From contig NZ_CP064908.1 of NCBI RefSeq assembly GCF_015841355.1, forward strand, positions 1,550,001-1,614,000: a stretch of 64,000 nucleotides of DNA, in the 5' to 3' direction. Shown here piece after piece: positions 48,678 to 59,250 of this stretch (position 1 is the stretch's first letter; the number at the start of each line of letters is the position of its first letter). The notes beneath the pieces were generated by a model. That model did not search any database and was not told the DNA's origin. It worked only from the letters and a program-made list of their open reading frames with translations. Both the position numbers and the translations under genes were made by a program. The stretch comes from Synechococcus sp. CBW1107. GTDB lineage: Bacteria; Cyanobacteriota; Cyanobacteriia; PCC-6307; Cyanobiaceae.

Positions 48678-48994
48678 TGGCCTGGCGCTGGGCCTGGATC
48701 CTCGGCTTCGCCCTGATTGCTCCGGCGGCTCTGCCTGCCGGCGGCGGTGAGCACCGTTCGCCGCCGCTGCGTCGCCGCCAGGCCGGCGACCCCCTGCTGT
48801 CCGGCCTCACCCCTGAAACCGGGGATGCCCTGCGCGCATCCCCCCATCACCGCGCCCCGAGCCTGGTGGCCTTGCCTGCCGGTGAACCCCTGAGGCTGCT
48901 GCGGGTCTGGAAGGAGCCAGGTGGGGGACGTTGGTTCCATGTGGAGATCGCCGGGTCCTGTCGAACACCCAGGCGCGGTTGGCTGGCGGGCTGA
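48677..48994 (+). CDS. Small exported protein, SH3-like C-terminus
   Basis: A 105-residue protein I do not recognise by name. A signal peptide (residues 1-20, WRWAWILGFALIAPAALPAG) is followed by a basic region and a stretch, LVALPAGEPLRLLRVWKEPGGGRWFHVEIAG, with the spacing of an SH3-like barrel. Its ATG overlaps the gyrB TGA by one base, so it is translated from the same message. It is conserved-looking but has no known role. Confidence 0.65.
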
Positions 48995-49033
48995 CCGGCG
49001 CCATCTCGGCTCCGGTTCGCTTGCCCCGCCCAC

Positions 49034-50242
49034 TCATGCCGCAGCGGGGTGAAGCACCCGGTCGGCCAGGCGTGCGCTCAGCCAGGCTCCGGCCGGCGCT
49101 GTGACCACGATGCTCAGAACTGCCACGGCCAGGATCACCTCACCGGGGCCGCTGGGCTGCCCAGCGGCCTGCATCGTCAGCAGGGGCACAGCGCCGATGG
49201 CGGCCTGCACCGTGGCCTTGGGGGTGTAGGCCACCACCACGAACAGGCGCTCACCCGCCGTGAGCGGGCTTCTGGCCAGGCAGGCCAGGCTCCCCAGCGA
49301 GCGTGCCAGCAGACCCAGAGCCAGGACGGCCAGTCCCGCCAGTCCATGGCTCCAGGCCACTCCCACATTGAGCTGGGCCCCCACCAGGACGAACAGCACC
49401 AGCTCGGCGAACACCCAGATCGAGCTGAGCTTGGCGGAGATCGGGTGGGCCAGGTCTTCACGCAGCTCCAGGATCACCACCCCGAGGGCGATGGCCGCCA
49501 CCAGACCGGTGAAGGGCACCAGCTGGTTGATGGCGTCCTGCAGGCGCAGCAGCAGCAGGGCCAGGGCGAGCACCAGCAGGGTCTGGCGGTTGGCGTTGGG
49601 CCGGAAGCGCTCGAACCAGCGGATCAGCCCCCAGCCCAGCAGGCCTCCGGCCAGGGCCCCGAGGGTGAGTCCGAGAGGCAGCCCCAGCAGCCGGCCGCTG
49701 AGCGCCCCCCGGTCGTTCACCAGCAGGCCCAGCAGCACCCCGTTCACCACGATCACGGCGATGTCATCGAGGGAGGCGGCGGCCATCACCATCGAGGGAA
49801 TGGCCTTGGCGGTGCCGCGGTTCTCCTCGATCAGCCGCAGCATCAGCGGCACCACCACCGCCGGTGACACCGCCGCCAGCACCGAGCCCAGCAGGGCCGC
49901 CTCCAGCCAGCTGAGCTGCAGCAGGGGCTGGGCGACGGCGGTGATCATCAGGCCCTCGCAGCTGGCGGGAATCCAGGCCAGCAGCAGGACCCGCGGCCCC
50001 ACTCGCCGCAGGGTGGCCAGGTCGAGCCCGAAGCCAACCCTCAGCAGGATCACGATCAGCGCCATCTGGCGCAGATCGCCGCTGAGAGCCAGCAGGCGGG
50101 AGTCGATCAGCCCCAGGCCCGAGGTGCCCAGGGCCACCCCCACCAGCAACATGCCCACCAGCCCGGGGAATCCCAGACGCCGGAAGAGGCCATCGGCCAG
50201 CAATCCGGCGATGACCAGTTCGGCCAGGCCGAGCGGTGGCAT
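49034..50242 (-). CDS. Cation/proton antiporter (CPA2-like, KefB/NapA family)
   Basis: A 402-residue membrane protein with about 12 hydrophobic helices. The core half shows LLVGVALGTSGLGLID, ALLGSVLAAVSPAVVVPLML, and the ion-site helix AAASLDDIAVIVVNGVLL with two adjacent aspartates as in NapA-type exchangers. It has no C-terminal regulatory TrkA domain. The ion (Na+ or K+) is uncertain. Stop and gpx start are separated by four bases, so it is probably cotranscribed downstream of gpx. Confidence 0.85.
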   Translation of the reverse strand: MPPLGLAELVIAGLLADGLFRRLGFPGLVGMLLVGVALGTSGLGLIDSRLLALSGDLRQMALIVILLRVGFGLDLATLRRVGPRVLLLAWIPASCEGLMITAVAQPLLQLSWLEAALLGSVLAAVSPAVVVPLMLRLIEENRGTAKAIPSMVMAAASLDDIAVIVVNGVLLGLLVNDRGALSGRLLGLPLGLTLGALAGGLLGWGLIRWFERFRPNANRQTLLVLALALLLLRLQDAINQLVPFTGLVAAIALGVVILELREDLAHPISAKLSSIWVFAELVLFVLVGAQLNVGVAWSHGLAGLAVLALGLLARSLGSLACLARSPLTAGERLFVVVAYTPKATVQAAIGAVPLLTMQAAGQPSGPGEVILAVAVLSIVVTAPAGAWLSARLADRVLHPAAA

Positions 50243-50246
50243 GGCC

Positions 50247-50726
50247 TCAGGCGGCCAGGGCCGCTTCGATCGCGGCGGTCAGTTCGGCACCATCGGGTTC
50301 CACGCCGCTCTTGAAGCGGGCCAGCACAGTGCCGTCCCTGCCCACCAGGAACTTCTCGAAGTTCCACTCCACATCCCCGGCCGGCTCCACCGTGGTGAGG
50401 AGGTCGTAGGGAGGGGTCTTGACGCCCTTGGCGTGCACCTTCTCGAAGAGGGTGAAGGAGGCGCCGTAGGTGGTGGCGCAGAACTGCTGGATCTCGGGCA
50501 GCGTGCCCGGTTCCTGAGCGCCGAAATCGTTGCAGGGGAAGCCAAGCACCTGCAGGCCGCGAGGACCGTAGCTGTCCTGAAGCTTCTGCAGCCCGGCGTA
50601 CTGGCGGGTGAAGCCGCAACGGCTGGCCACATTCACGATCAAGAGCACCTGGCCTGCGAAGTCGCCCAGGCGTTGCTCCTTGCCCGTGGCGTCACGCACC
50701 ACCACATCCGACACATTCACAGCCAT
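50247..50726 (-). CDS. Glutathione peroxidase (Cys type)
   Basis: A 159-residue peroxidase with a thioredoxin fold. The catalytic triad/tetrad is visible: Cys37 in NVASRCGFT, Gln71 in NDFGAQEPG, and Trp121 in VEWNFEKFLVG, with the motif LGFPCNDFG providing the resolving Cys65. Cyanobacterial enzymes of this type mostly reduce lipid hydroperoxides using NADPH or thioredoxin. It is the first gene of a two-gene unit with the antiporter. Confidence 0.93.
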   Translation of the reverse strand: MAVNVSDVVVRDATGKEQRLGDFAGQVLLIVNVASRCGFTRQYAGLQKLQDSYGPRGLQVLGFPCNDFGAQEPGTLPEIQQFCATTYGASFTLFEKVHAKGVKTPPYDLLTTVEPAGDVEWNFEKFLVGRDGTVLARFKSGVEPDGAELTAAIEAALAA

Positions 50727-50818
50727 GGGAAATCCTCAATCGGCCGGACCCTAGGCGGGCGGCGTCGCTGTGACGGGCCTTCGCCCATACACTCGATGAG
50801 CCGCGATCCTTCAGGCCG

Positions 50819-52246
50819 ATGAGCGAGGGAACCAGCGGCAGTGGCGTCTCTGCCGCAGGGGTGGCCAGCAACGGCCGGGTGCCCGTGGCGGATGTGGTGG
50901 CGCGGCAGTTGCAGGCGCTGCTCACCGCAGGGAATTACGCCGGCGTCAAGCTGCTGCTGGAGCCGGTTCAGCCCGTCGACTGCGCCGAGGCGATCGGCGC
51001 CTTGCCGCGCACGCTGCAGGCCCTGGCCTTTCGCCTGCTGGCCAAGGATGAGGCGATCGAGGTCTATGAGTATCTCGATCCGCCGGTACAGCAATCCCTG
51101 CTGGAGAGGCTGCGCTCCGGCGAGGTGCTGGAGCTGGTGGAGGAGATGTCGCCCGACGATCGGGTGCGCCTGTTCGATGAATTGCCAGCCAAGGTGGTGC
51201 GCCGGCTGCTGGTGGAGCTGAGCCCGGCGGAGCGGCGCGTCACGGCCCAGCTGCTGGGTTATGAGCCCGAAACCGCCGGTCGTCTGATGACGACCGAATT
51301 CATCGATCTCAAGGAATTCCACAGCGCCGCCCAGGCCCTCGACATCGTGCGCCGCCGGGCCCGCGACACCGAAACCATCTACAGCCTCTACGTCACCGAC
51401 GCCTCCCGCCACCTCACCGGAATCCTCTCGCTGCGCGATCTGGTCACGGCCGATCCGGAGGACCGCATCGGGGATGTGATGACCCGGGAGGTGGTGAACG
51501 TGACCACCACCGCCGATCAGGAGGAAGTGGCCCGCATCATCCAGCGCTACGACTTTCTAGCTGTGCCGGTGGTGGATCTGGAGCAGCGGTTGGTGGGGAT
51601 CGTCACCGTCGATGACGTGATCGACGTGATCCAGCAGGAGGCCACCCGCGACCTCTACGCCGCCGGCGCCGTGCAGGCCGGAGATGAGGACGACTACTTC
51701 CAGAGCAATCTGTTCACCGTGGCCCGCCGCCGGGTGGTCTGGCTGCTGGTGCTGCTGGTGGCCAACACCGGCACCTCGGCGGTGATCGCCTCCGAGGAAG
51801 GGGTGCTCAAGGAGGTGGTGCGGCTGGCGGCCTTCATCCCGCTGCTGATCGGCACCGGCGGCAACGTGGGTGCCCAGAGCTCAACGGTGGTGATCCGGGG
51901 CCTGAGCACCCAGCGCATTCAGGCGCTCGGGCTGTGGCGCACGGTGGGGCGTGAAGCGCTCTCAGGATTGCTGCTGGGCCTGCTGCTGGTGATCGTGGTG
52001 GTGCCCTGGGCCTGGCAGGTGGGGGGCGGGATGCTGGTGGCCACCGCCGCCGGCATCAGCCTGGTCTGCATCACGACCCTGGCTGCCACGGCAGGCGCCT
52101 CGCTGCCGCTGCTGTTCGACCGGCTGGGCCTGGATCCGGCCCTCATGTCGGCGCCGTTCATCACCACGGCCACCGACGTGGCCGGGGTTCTGATCTACCT
52201 CAAAACGGCGTCCTGGCTGCTGAACCACGTGGGCATGCCGGCCTGA
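50819..52246 (+). CDS. mgtE: Magnesium transporter MgtE
   Basis: A 475-residue Mg2+ channel. The N-domain (about 20-150) contains LLLEPVQPVDCAEAIGAL and LVEEMSPDDRVRLFDELPAKV, the two CBS domains follow (IYSLYVTDASRHLTGILSLRDL and FLAVPVVDLEQRLVGIVTVDDVIDV), then the pore part with five hydrophobic helices, including PLLIGTGGNVGAQSSTVVIRGL, the Mg2+ selectivity region. ATG 50819 is the start. Confidence 0.95.
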   Translation: MSEGTSGSGVSAAGVASNGRVPVADVVARQLQALLTAGNYAGVKLLLEPVQPVDCAEAIGALPRTLQALAFRLLAKDEAIEVYEYLDPPVQQSLLERLRSGEVLELVEEMSPDDRVRLFDELPAKVVRRLLVELSPAERRVTAQLLGYEPETAGRLMTTEFIDLKEFHSAAQALDIVRRRARDTETIYSLYVTDASRHLTGILSLRDLVTADPEDRIGDVMTREVVNVTTTADQEEVARIIQRYDFLAVPVVDLEQRLVGIVTVDDVIDVIQQEATRDLYAAGAVQAGDEDDYFQSNLFTVARRRVVWLLVLLVANTGTSAVIASEEGVLKEVVRLAAFIPLLIGTGGNVGAQSSTVVIRGLSTQRIQALGLWRTVGREALSGLLLGLLLVIVVVPWAWQVGGGMLVATAAGISLVCITTLAATAGASLPLLFDRLGLDPALMSAPFITTATDVAGVLIYLKTASWLLNHVGMPA

Positions 52247-52338
52247 GCGGGCTGGATTCGGGGAACTCGTGCCAATCCTGAGAAGACCTTCACACTTCTT
52301 CAGGTTAGGCTTTACACACTGTCAGAAGTTCCGTCGTC

Positions 52339-53394
52339 GTGGTCGCCGCCCTTTCCACCCGTCCAACCGCCCTCCAGTCCGCCCCTGCGGTGGACGCCCG
52401 CCAGTCCCCCATCGCCGTTCGCACGCTGCCGCCGGTGGATGGCGACCTTGTGCGCTCGTACCTGCGCGACATCGGCCGCGTGCCTTTGCTGACCCATGAG
52501 CAGGAGATCACGCTGGGCCGTCAGGTGCAGGAGCTGATGCGCCTGGAGGAAACGGAGCAGGAACTGGAGATGCGCGCCGGAGGCCAGAAGCCGAGTGCGG
52601 CGGAATGGGCGAGCGCGGCGGGTCTGAGCCCGGCGCTGCTGAAGCGGAAGCTGGCGAGCGGTCGGCGTGCGAAGGAGCGGATGGTGGCGGCGAACCTGCG
52701 GCTGGTGGTGAGCGTGGCGAAGAAGTACACCAAGCGGAACATGGAACTGCTGGACCTGATCCAGGAGGGAACGATCGGTCTGGTGCGTGGCGTGGAGAAG
52801 TTCGACCCGACGCGGGGCTACAAATTCAGCACGTATGCGTACTGGTGGATCCGTCAGGGGATCACGCGGGCGATCGCGGAGAAGAGCCGGACGATCCGTC
52901 TGCCGATCCACATCACCGAAACGCTGAACAAGCTGAAGAAAGGCCAGCGGGAGCTGAGCCAGGAGCTGGGGAGGACCCCGACGCTGAGCGAACTGGCGGA
53001 GTCGGTGGAGCTGCCTGAGGAGGAGGTGAAGGATCTGCTCTGCCGTGCGCGTCAACCGGTGAGCCTGGAGACGAAGGTGGGGGACGGAGAGGACACGGAA
53101 CTGCTGGACCTGCTGCAGGCGGATGGGACGCTGCCGGCGGAGAGCGTGGACGGGGAGTGCCTGCGTGGAGACATGCGTGCACTGCTGGAGCAGCTGCCGG
53201 AGCTGCAGCGGAGCGTGCTGACGATGCGCTACGGCATCGACGTCGAAGAGCCCATGAGCCTCACGGGCATCGGTCGCATCCTGGGCATGAGCCGCGATCG
53301 CATCCGCAACCTGGAGCGCGATGGCCTCGCCGCCCTCCGCCGCCTCAGTGATCAGGTGAAGGAGTACAGCGATGCGGCCATGATTCAGGTCTGA
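52339..53394 (+). CDS. RNA polymerase sigma factor, sigma-70 family, group 2
   Basis: A 351-residue sigma factor without the long region 1.1 of the primary RpoD, hence group 2. Region 1.2 is [16 protein letters not shown], region 2 [24 protein letters not shown] and [20 protein letters not shown], region 3 [21 protein letters not shown], and region 4 [24 protein letters not shown]. The GTG 52339 is a reasonable start. Codon use shifts abruptly: from about 52560 to 53230 Ala is almost always GCG and Thr ACG, while the flanks use GCC and ACC. Which sigma of the group it is cannot be told. Confidence 0.92.
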   Translation: MVAALSTRPTALQSAPAVDARQSPIAVRTLPPVDGDLVRSYLRDIGRVPLLTHEQEITLGRQVQELMRLEETEQELEMRAGGQKPSAAEWASAAGLSPALLKRKLASGRRAKERMVAANLRLVVSVAKKYTKRNMELLDLIQEGTIGLVRGVEKFDPTRGYKFSTYAYWWIRQGITRAIAEKSRTIRLPIHITETLNKLKKGQRELSQELGRTPTLSELAESVELPEEEVKDLLCRARQPVSLETKVGDGEDTELLDLLQADGTLPAESVDGECLRGDMRALLEQLPELQRSVLTMRYGIDVEEPMSLTGIGRILGMSRDRIRNLERDGLAALRRLSDQVKEYSDAAMIQV

Positions 53395-53633
53395 CAAGAT
53401 GTGACGTGGACGTTGTTTCCAGCTGCCCACGTTCCACTGCAATCCTGAGTCACAGGTTGACAGTCATCTGGTCGTGGCCTTGTCATCCATGGCCAGATGC
53501 TTTTGTCTTGTAGCGCTCAGGAATGATTGGCTCGACCATGTTCAGATATGGTTGGTACGCTCGGGGTCACCGCAGGGTCGTGGATGCAGCACACCCGCGG
53601 TGCAGATCGGATTGGTGCTGATCCTGCGGCTGG

Positions 53634-55016
53634 TTGGTACGGGACTCCGGGGAGAGTCTGTTCGTCAGTTCAAGGTTTGTCTGGCAGCCGGGATTGCTGC
53701 TGGTGCTGCCGATTCTGCTCTTCGTTCATCGCTACATCGACGACTACGGCCGCTCGATGGACGGAGAGCTCCGCTGGACCGCAGTGGGGCGTCACCTGGC
53801 CGATGGTCTCTTCGCCCTGGTGAATCTGGGAGCACCGGCTGTGGCCGTGGCACCGCTGCACCAGTTGCTGGCCGTTGTCGTGCTGGCGCTGACCTTCGTC
53901 ATCGCAGCCCGTGCCTATGGCCTGCACTCACCCCTCTGGAGTGCCCTGGCCACGCTTCCACTGCTGGGGCAGCCCTATGCCCTGGAGAACCTGTCCTGCG
54001 GATTCGATTGTCTGGCGATGGCCCTGGCCCTGGGGCTTGCGGTTGTGGCTGCGGTGGTGCTCCACCGGGTCGTGACGCGGCAGGCGCTGCTTCTGGCCTC
54101 CCTCTGCCTGTACCAGCCAGCCACCAGCGGGTTTCTGCCCTTCGCGCTGATGTTGGCGCTGGGGGAAACCTTCGGTCTGGCGGCGCCGGTGCCCGAACGG
54201 CCCTCCCTTCTGCACCGGCTGGCATGGGTGATCGTCACCTATGACCTGGCCCTGGCCAGTTACCTGCTGTTGATGCGACCGGTGCTGAAGGAGCGCACGT
54301 CCTACGCCGCCGAACAGGGCCAGGCGCTCGTCATCGACCCCTCCTTGCCCGCCCAGCTCCTGCGCCATGCCCTGGAGTTCTGGCGGATTCACTTCGACGA
54401 CAGGAGTCGCTGGCCCATCAGTGTCCCCTGGCTGATGCTGGTTCTGGCCTATGCCGTCGTGGTCTGGATCGCGGCCGGGCGGTGGCCGAAGGCACGCCAT
54501 GGCCGCCTGTCGAGGCTGGCCGACACGGCTCTGGTGCAGGGCTCCGTGGCGCTGATTGCCCTGGTGTCCCCCGGTGCCCTCCTGGGTCTGGCGGATCCCC
54601 TGGCCAGGGTGCCGCGACTGTTGCTGTTTCTCGGCCCGTTGCTTTCGGCGCTCGCTCTTCAGATCGTGGCGGGGACGACCCGGTCCCGCAGGAGGGGGAT
54701 CACCCGGCTGCAGATGCGGCTGCCGGAGACCACGATCACGGCGATCCGCTTCGACGGCGGAATGCCTCAATCCCCGGTGCTGCGCAACAGTCCGAAGAAG
54801 TTTCCCCTGCTGGACCGACTGGTGCCCAGGCTGATCAACGACGACTGGAGCTGGGGCCGCAATCAGCTCCAGTTCCATGGTCTGGCGCTCGAGCACAGCC
54901 AGCTGGAGCCAGGGGCATTCCGTGATGAGCCCTGCGTTCCCTCGGACACCAGCGCCTGCTCGGCCGAATACAGCCTGCAGGTGCAGGGTGAGACCCTCCT
55001 GGTGCGCATGCTCTGA
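53634..55016 (+). CDS. Glucosyltransferase GtrII-like membrane protein
   Basis: A 460-residue integral membrane protein with about ten hydrophobic segments. The N-terminal LLFVHRYIDDYGRSMDGELRW and LPLLGQPYALENLSCGFDCLAMAL match the GtrII type (serotype-converting glucosyltransferases), which adds sugars to lipid-linked glycans from the outer side of the membrane. The C-terminal 120 residues are soluble. TTG 53634 is the first start after a stop at 53619; no ATG is available near it, so the true N-terminus is uncertain. About 240 bases without a gene lie upstream, between it and the sigma factor. Function in this host is unknown. Confidence 0.7.
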   Translation: MVRDSGESLFVSSRFVWQPGLLLVLPILLFVHRYIDDYGRSMDGELRWTAVGRHLADGLFALVNLGAPAVAVAPLHQLLAVVVLALTFVIAARAYGLHSPLWSALATLPLLGQPYALENLSCGFDCLAMALALGLAVVAAVVLHRVVTRQALLLASLCLYQPATSGFLPFALMLALGETFGLAAPVPERPSLLHRLAWVIVTYDLALASYLLLMRPVLKERTSYAAEQGQALVIDPSLPAQLLRHALEFWRIHFDDRSRWPISVPWLMLVLAYAVVVWIAAGRWPKARHGRLSRLADTALVQGSVALIALVSPGALLGLADPLARVPRLLLFLGPLLSALALQIVAGTTRSRRRGITRLQMRLPETTITAIRFDGGMPQSPVLRNSPKKFPLLDRLVPRLINDDWSWGRNQLQFHGLALEHSQLEPGAFRDEPCVPSDTSACSAEYSLQVQGETLLVRML

Positions 55017-55023
55017 AGCCCTG

Positions 55024-56175
55024 GTGGATGTGATCCTTCATCTGTCGGCCCTGCGCCGGGATCTGCTCGTCTGGTGGGGATTGCATGGCCGCCAGGGGAT
55101 TCCCTGGAAACTCAGGCCGGATGGCAGTGAGCCCGAGGACGGTGAACCCCTCTGCCCCTTTCGCATCTGGACTGCCGAAGTGATGCTTCAGCAGACTCAG
55201 CTGGCGGTGGTGCGCCCGTACTGGGAGCGCTGGATGCTGACGTTTCCAGACATCGACTCCCTGGCGGAGGCGAGTCAACAGCAGGTGCTGCTGCTTTGGC
55301 AGGGGCTTGGCTACTACTCCCGAGCCCGCCGGATGCACCAGGCCGCCGGATGGCTGGCCGCCCATGGCTGGCCCGGGGATCTGGAGGGCTGGCAGGCTCT
55401 GCCGGGGATCGGCCGCAGCACGGCTGGGAGCATCCTCAGTGCCGCCTTCGATCGCCCCTATCCGATCCTCGATGGCAACGTGCGACGGGTGCTGGCGCGC
55501 CTCCTGGCCTGGCCGCAGCCGCCCCAGCGTTCACTCGCCCGGTTCTGGGCCTGGAGCGAGGAGCTGCTCGATTCGCAGCGGCCGCGGGCCTTCAACCAGG
55601 CCCTGATGGATCTGGGCGCCACCGTCTGCACTCCCCGCCGGCCCCGCTGTGGTGAGTGCCCCTGGCGGTCCCACTGTGCTGCGTACGCTGCCGGGGACCC
55701 CACCCGCTACCCCGTGAAGGACTCCAGCTCGCCAGCGCCGTTCCAGGTGATCGGTGTGGGGGTAGTTCTCGATGGCGCCGACCGGGTGCTGATCGATCAG
55801 CGCCTGGAGGAGGGTCTGCTGGGCGGCCTGTGGGAGTTCCCGGGCGGCAAGCAGGAGCCCGATGAGCCGATCGTCGACACCATTCGTCGGGAACTGCGTG
55901 AGGAGCTGGCGATCGAGGTGGAGGTGGGTGAGGAGCTGATCCGCCTCGACCACGCCTACAGCCACAAGCGGCTGCGCTTCATCGTCCACCTCTGTCGCTG
56001 GAGCAGCGGCGAGCCCCAGCCTCTGGCCAGCCAGCAGGTGCGATGGGTTGAGCCGCAGCGGCTGGAGGAGTTTCCCTTTCCGGCCGCCAACGCCCGGATC
56101 ATTGCCGCCCTGCATGCCTGGGTCGGCCGTCAGGGCACCCCCCGTCATGCTGGTCGGAAGCTGCCATCGGTCTGA
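55024..56175 (+). CDS. mutY: Adenine DNA glycosylase MutY with NUDIX-like C-domain
   Basis: A 383-residue enzyme that removes adenine mispaired with 8-oxoguanine. The catalytic Glu is in TAEVMLQQTQL, the Asp in PILDGNVRRVLARL, and the helix-hairpin-helix in LPGIGRSTAGSIL. Four cysteines in CTPRRPRCGECPWRSHC (C-x6-C-x2-C-x5-C) bind a 4Fe-4S cluster. The C-terminal domain contains a near-complete NUDIX box, GGKQEPDEPIVDTIRRELRE, as in MutT-like recognition domains of MutY. GTG 55024 was chosen; the frame is open upstream to 54877 inside the previous gene. It overlaps the next start by one base. Confidence 0.93.
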   Translation: MDVILHLSALRRDLLVWWGLHGRQGIPWKLRPDGSEPEDGEPLCPFRIWTAEVMLQQTQLAVVRPYWERWMLTFPDIDSLAEASQQQVLLLWQGLGYYSRARRMHQAAGWLAAHGWPGDLEGWQALPGIGRSTAGSILSAAFDRPYPILDGNVRRVLARLLAWPQPPQRSLARFWAWSEELLDSQRPRAFNQALMDLGATVCTPRRPRCGECPWRSHCAAYAAGDPTRYPVKDSSSPAPFQVIGVGVVLDGADRVLIDQRLEEGLLGGLWEFPGGKQEPDEPIVDTIRRELREELAIEVEVGEELIRLDHAYSHKRLRFIVHLCRWSSGEPQPLASQQVRWVEPQRLEEFPFPAANARIIAALHAWVGRQGTPRHAGRKLPSV

Positions 56176-57182
56176 TGCCCCCCCCGCCCGAGGTGTTGTG
56201 TTTCGGAGAGGCGCTGGTCGATCGCCTCGGCCCTCCGGGAGGTGACCCTGCCACCGATCTGCCGGTCGAGGACTGCCTCGGTGGGGCACCCGCCAATGTG
56301 GCCTGCGCTCTGGCCAGGCTGGGCACGGGCTCGGCCCTGCTGGGGCGCCTCGGCGAGGATGCGATCGGCGCTGCTTTCCGGGAGCTCTTCACCTCCCGGG
56401 GCGTGGACATCCGTGCCGTGCAGTGGGATCCAGTGCGGCCCAGTCGCACCGTGCTGGTGCGTCGTGACAGCGCGGGGGATCGCAGCTTCGGTGGCTTCGC
56501 CGGTGAGCAGGGGGATGGGTTCGCGGATCAGGCCCTGGAGGCCTCCGCCCTGGCGGGCCCGCTGGAGGAGCTGCTCGCGACTGCCCGCTGGTTGCTGGTG
56601 GGCACCATTCCGCTCGCCTCCGACGCCTCTGCCGCTGCCCTGCACCTGGCCCAGGCTCGCGCCGAGGCGGCCGGGATCCCGCTGGCCCTGGATGTCAACT
56701 GGCGCCCAACCTTCTGGTCCTGCCCCCCTGACCAGGCCCTGGACGCCATCCGGCCCCTGCTGGCCGCTGCAGCCTTGATCAAGGTGTCTGCCGAGGAGGC
56801 CGACTGGATTGCCGGCAGCCGTGACCCCCGGCGGATCAGCGCCTCCCTGCCCCACGGTCCGGCCGTGCTGATCACTGATGGTCCCGGCACCCTGAGCTGG
56901 TGGCTGGGCGGCCAGGCCGGTCGCCTCGAGGCCTACAGGGTGCCTGTGGTGGACACCACCGGCGCCGGTGATGCCTTCCTGGCAGCTCTGCTGCACCGTC
57001 TCTGTCAGGAGCCAGAGCTGCTGGGCTCCGGCAGCGGGGAGCGGGTGATGGACGCCATGCGCTTTGCCAGTGCCTGCGGGGCCCTGGTCTGCCAGGGCGC
57101 CGGGGCGATCGAGCCCCAGCCCACTCAGGCTCAGGTGCTGGCGTTTCTGGACGCGATGGCCTCGGGCTCCCCGGGAGCCTGA
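56175..57182 (+). CDS. PfkB-family sugar kinase, probably fructokinase
   Basis: A 335-residue kinase that phosphorylates a sugar at the expense of ATP. The N-terminal LCFGEALVDRLGP and the substrate loop LGGAPANVACALARLG match fructokinases, and the catalytic motif DTTGAGDAFLAALLH carries the base Asp. Sucrose metabolism in picocyanobacteria would use it. Its ATG overlaps the mutY stop (TGATG). The 3' end runs 52 bases past the stop of tsaE on the opposite strand. Confidence 0.88.
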   Translation: MPPPPEVLCFGEALVDRLGPPGGDPATDLPVEDCLGGAPANVACALARLGTGSALLGRLGEDAIGAAFRELFTSRGVDIRAVQWDPVRPSRTVLVRRDSAGDRSFGGFAGEQGDGFADQALEASALAGPLEELLATARWLLVGTIPLASDASAAALHLAQARAEAAGIPLALDVNWRPTFWSCPPDQALDAIRPLLAAAALIKVSAEEADWIAGSRDPRRISASLPHGPAVLITDGPGTLSWWLGGQAGRLEAYRVPVVDTTGAGDAFLAALLHRLCQEPELLGSGSGERVMDAMRFASACGALVCQGAGAIEPQPTQAQVLAFLDAMASGSPGA

Positions 57183-57613
57183 ACCCGGGCCAGGCGACCG
57201 TCAGCATCGATCAGCAGGTGCACCTGCCAGGCCGGGGCTGGCGTGACACTCAGCCGCTCGGGCCATTCCACCGCCAGCACCGCCTCCTGGGCCAGGGCCT
57301 CCTCCTCCTCCTGGGCGAACAGCTCGTCGGCGGCTTCGGGCTGCTCCAGCCGGTAGAGGTCGAGGTGCACCAGGTGGGTGCTGCGGCCGGCCAGCTGGCC
57401 TCTGTAGTGCTGGGCGAGGGCGAAGGTGGGGCTGGTGATCGGCTCGGCGATGCCCAGCTCCTGGGCCAGACCCTGCACCAGGCAGGTCTTGCCGGCGCCG
57501 AGATCACCCCGCAGCAGCAGCAGCCGCGGCCCCTCGCCCAGCAGCAGCGTGGCCAGGTCAGCCCCCAGCCGGCGGGTGGCCGCGGCATCGGCCAGTGTCA
57601 GCTGCTCACCCAT
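57131..57613 (-). CDS. tsaE: tRNA threonylcarbamoyl adenosine biosynthesis ATPase TsaE
   Basis: A 160-residue ATPase that works with TsaB and TsaD to make t6A37 in ANN-reading tRNAs. The P-loop is GDLGAGKTCLVQGLA, with ITSPTFALAQHY (switch I), LVHLDLYRLEQPEAADEL (Walker B) and VLAVEWPERL following, all standard. The gene converges on the sugar kinase, and the last 52 bases are shared by both. Confidence 0.93.
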   Translation of the reverse strand: MGEQLTLADAAATRRLGADLATLLLGEGPRLLLLRGDLGAGKTCLVQGLAQELGIAEPITSPTFALAQHYRGQLAGRSTHLVHLDLYRLEQPEAADELFAQEEEEALAQEAVLAVEWPERLSVTPAPAWQVHLLIDADGRLARVQAPGEPEAIASRNAST

Positions 57614-57641
57614 GCCCTCGCCCCTGCCCTGGCAGCGCCTG

Positions 57642-57647
57642 TAGATT
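57642..57647 (+). promoter_or_regulatory. ahcY: Candidate -10 element of ahcY
   Basis: TAGATT, the same hexamer found upstream of gyrB, 82 bases before the ahcY ATG. No convincing -35 box is visible 17 bases upstream. Confidence 0.35.
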
Positions 57648-57728
57648 CGATTGCAGCGAGCCCGAAGCCTCGGCGTCTCTGCAGATATTTCAACCCATCG
57701 TCCTCCCTTGAGGGAGCGTCTTCAACCC

Positions 57729-59189
<1,461 letters not shown>

Positions 59190-59250
59190 GGTCGTCCACG
59201 GAACCGGCTGTCTCCCATGGAAGACTTGCGGGCACCGCGGATGACGCCCG

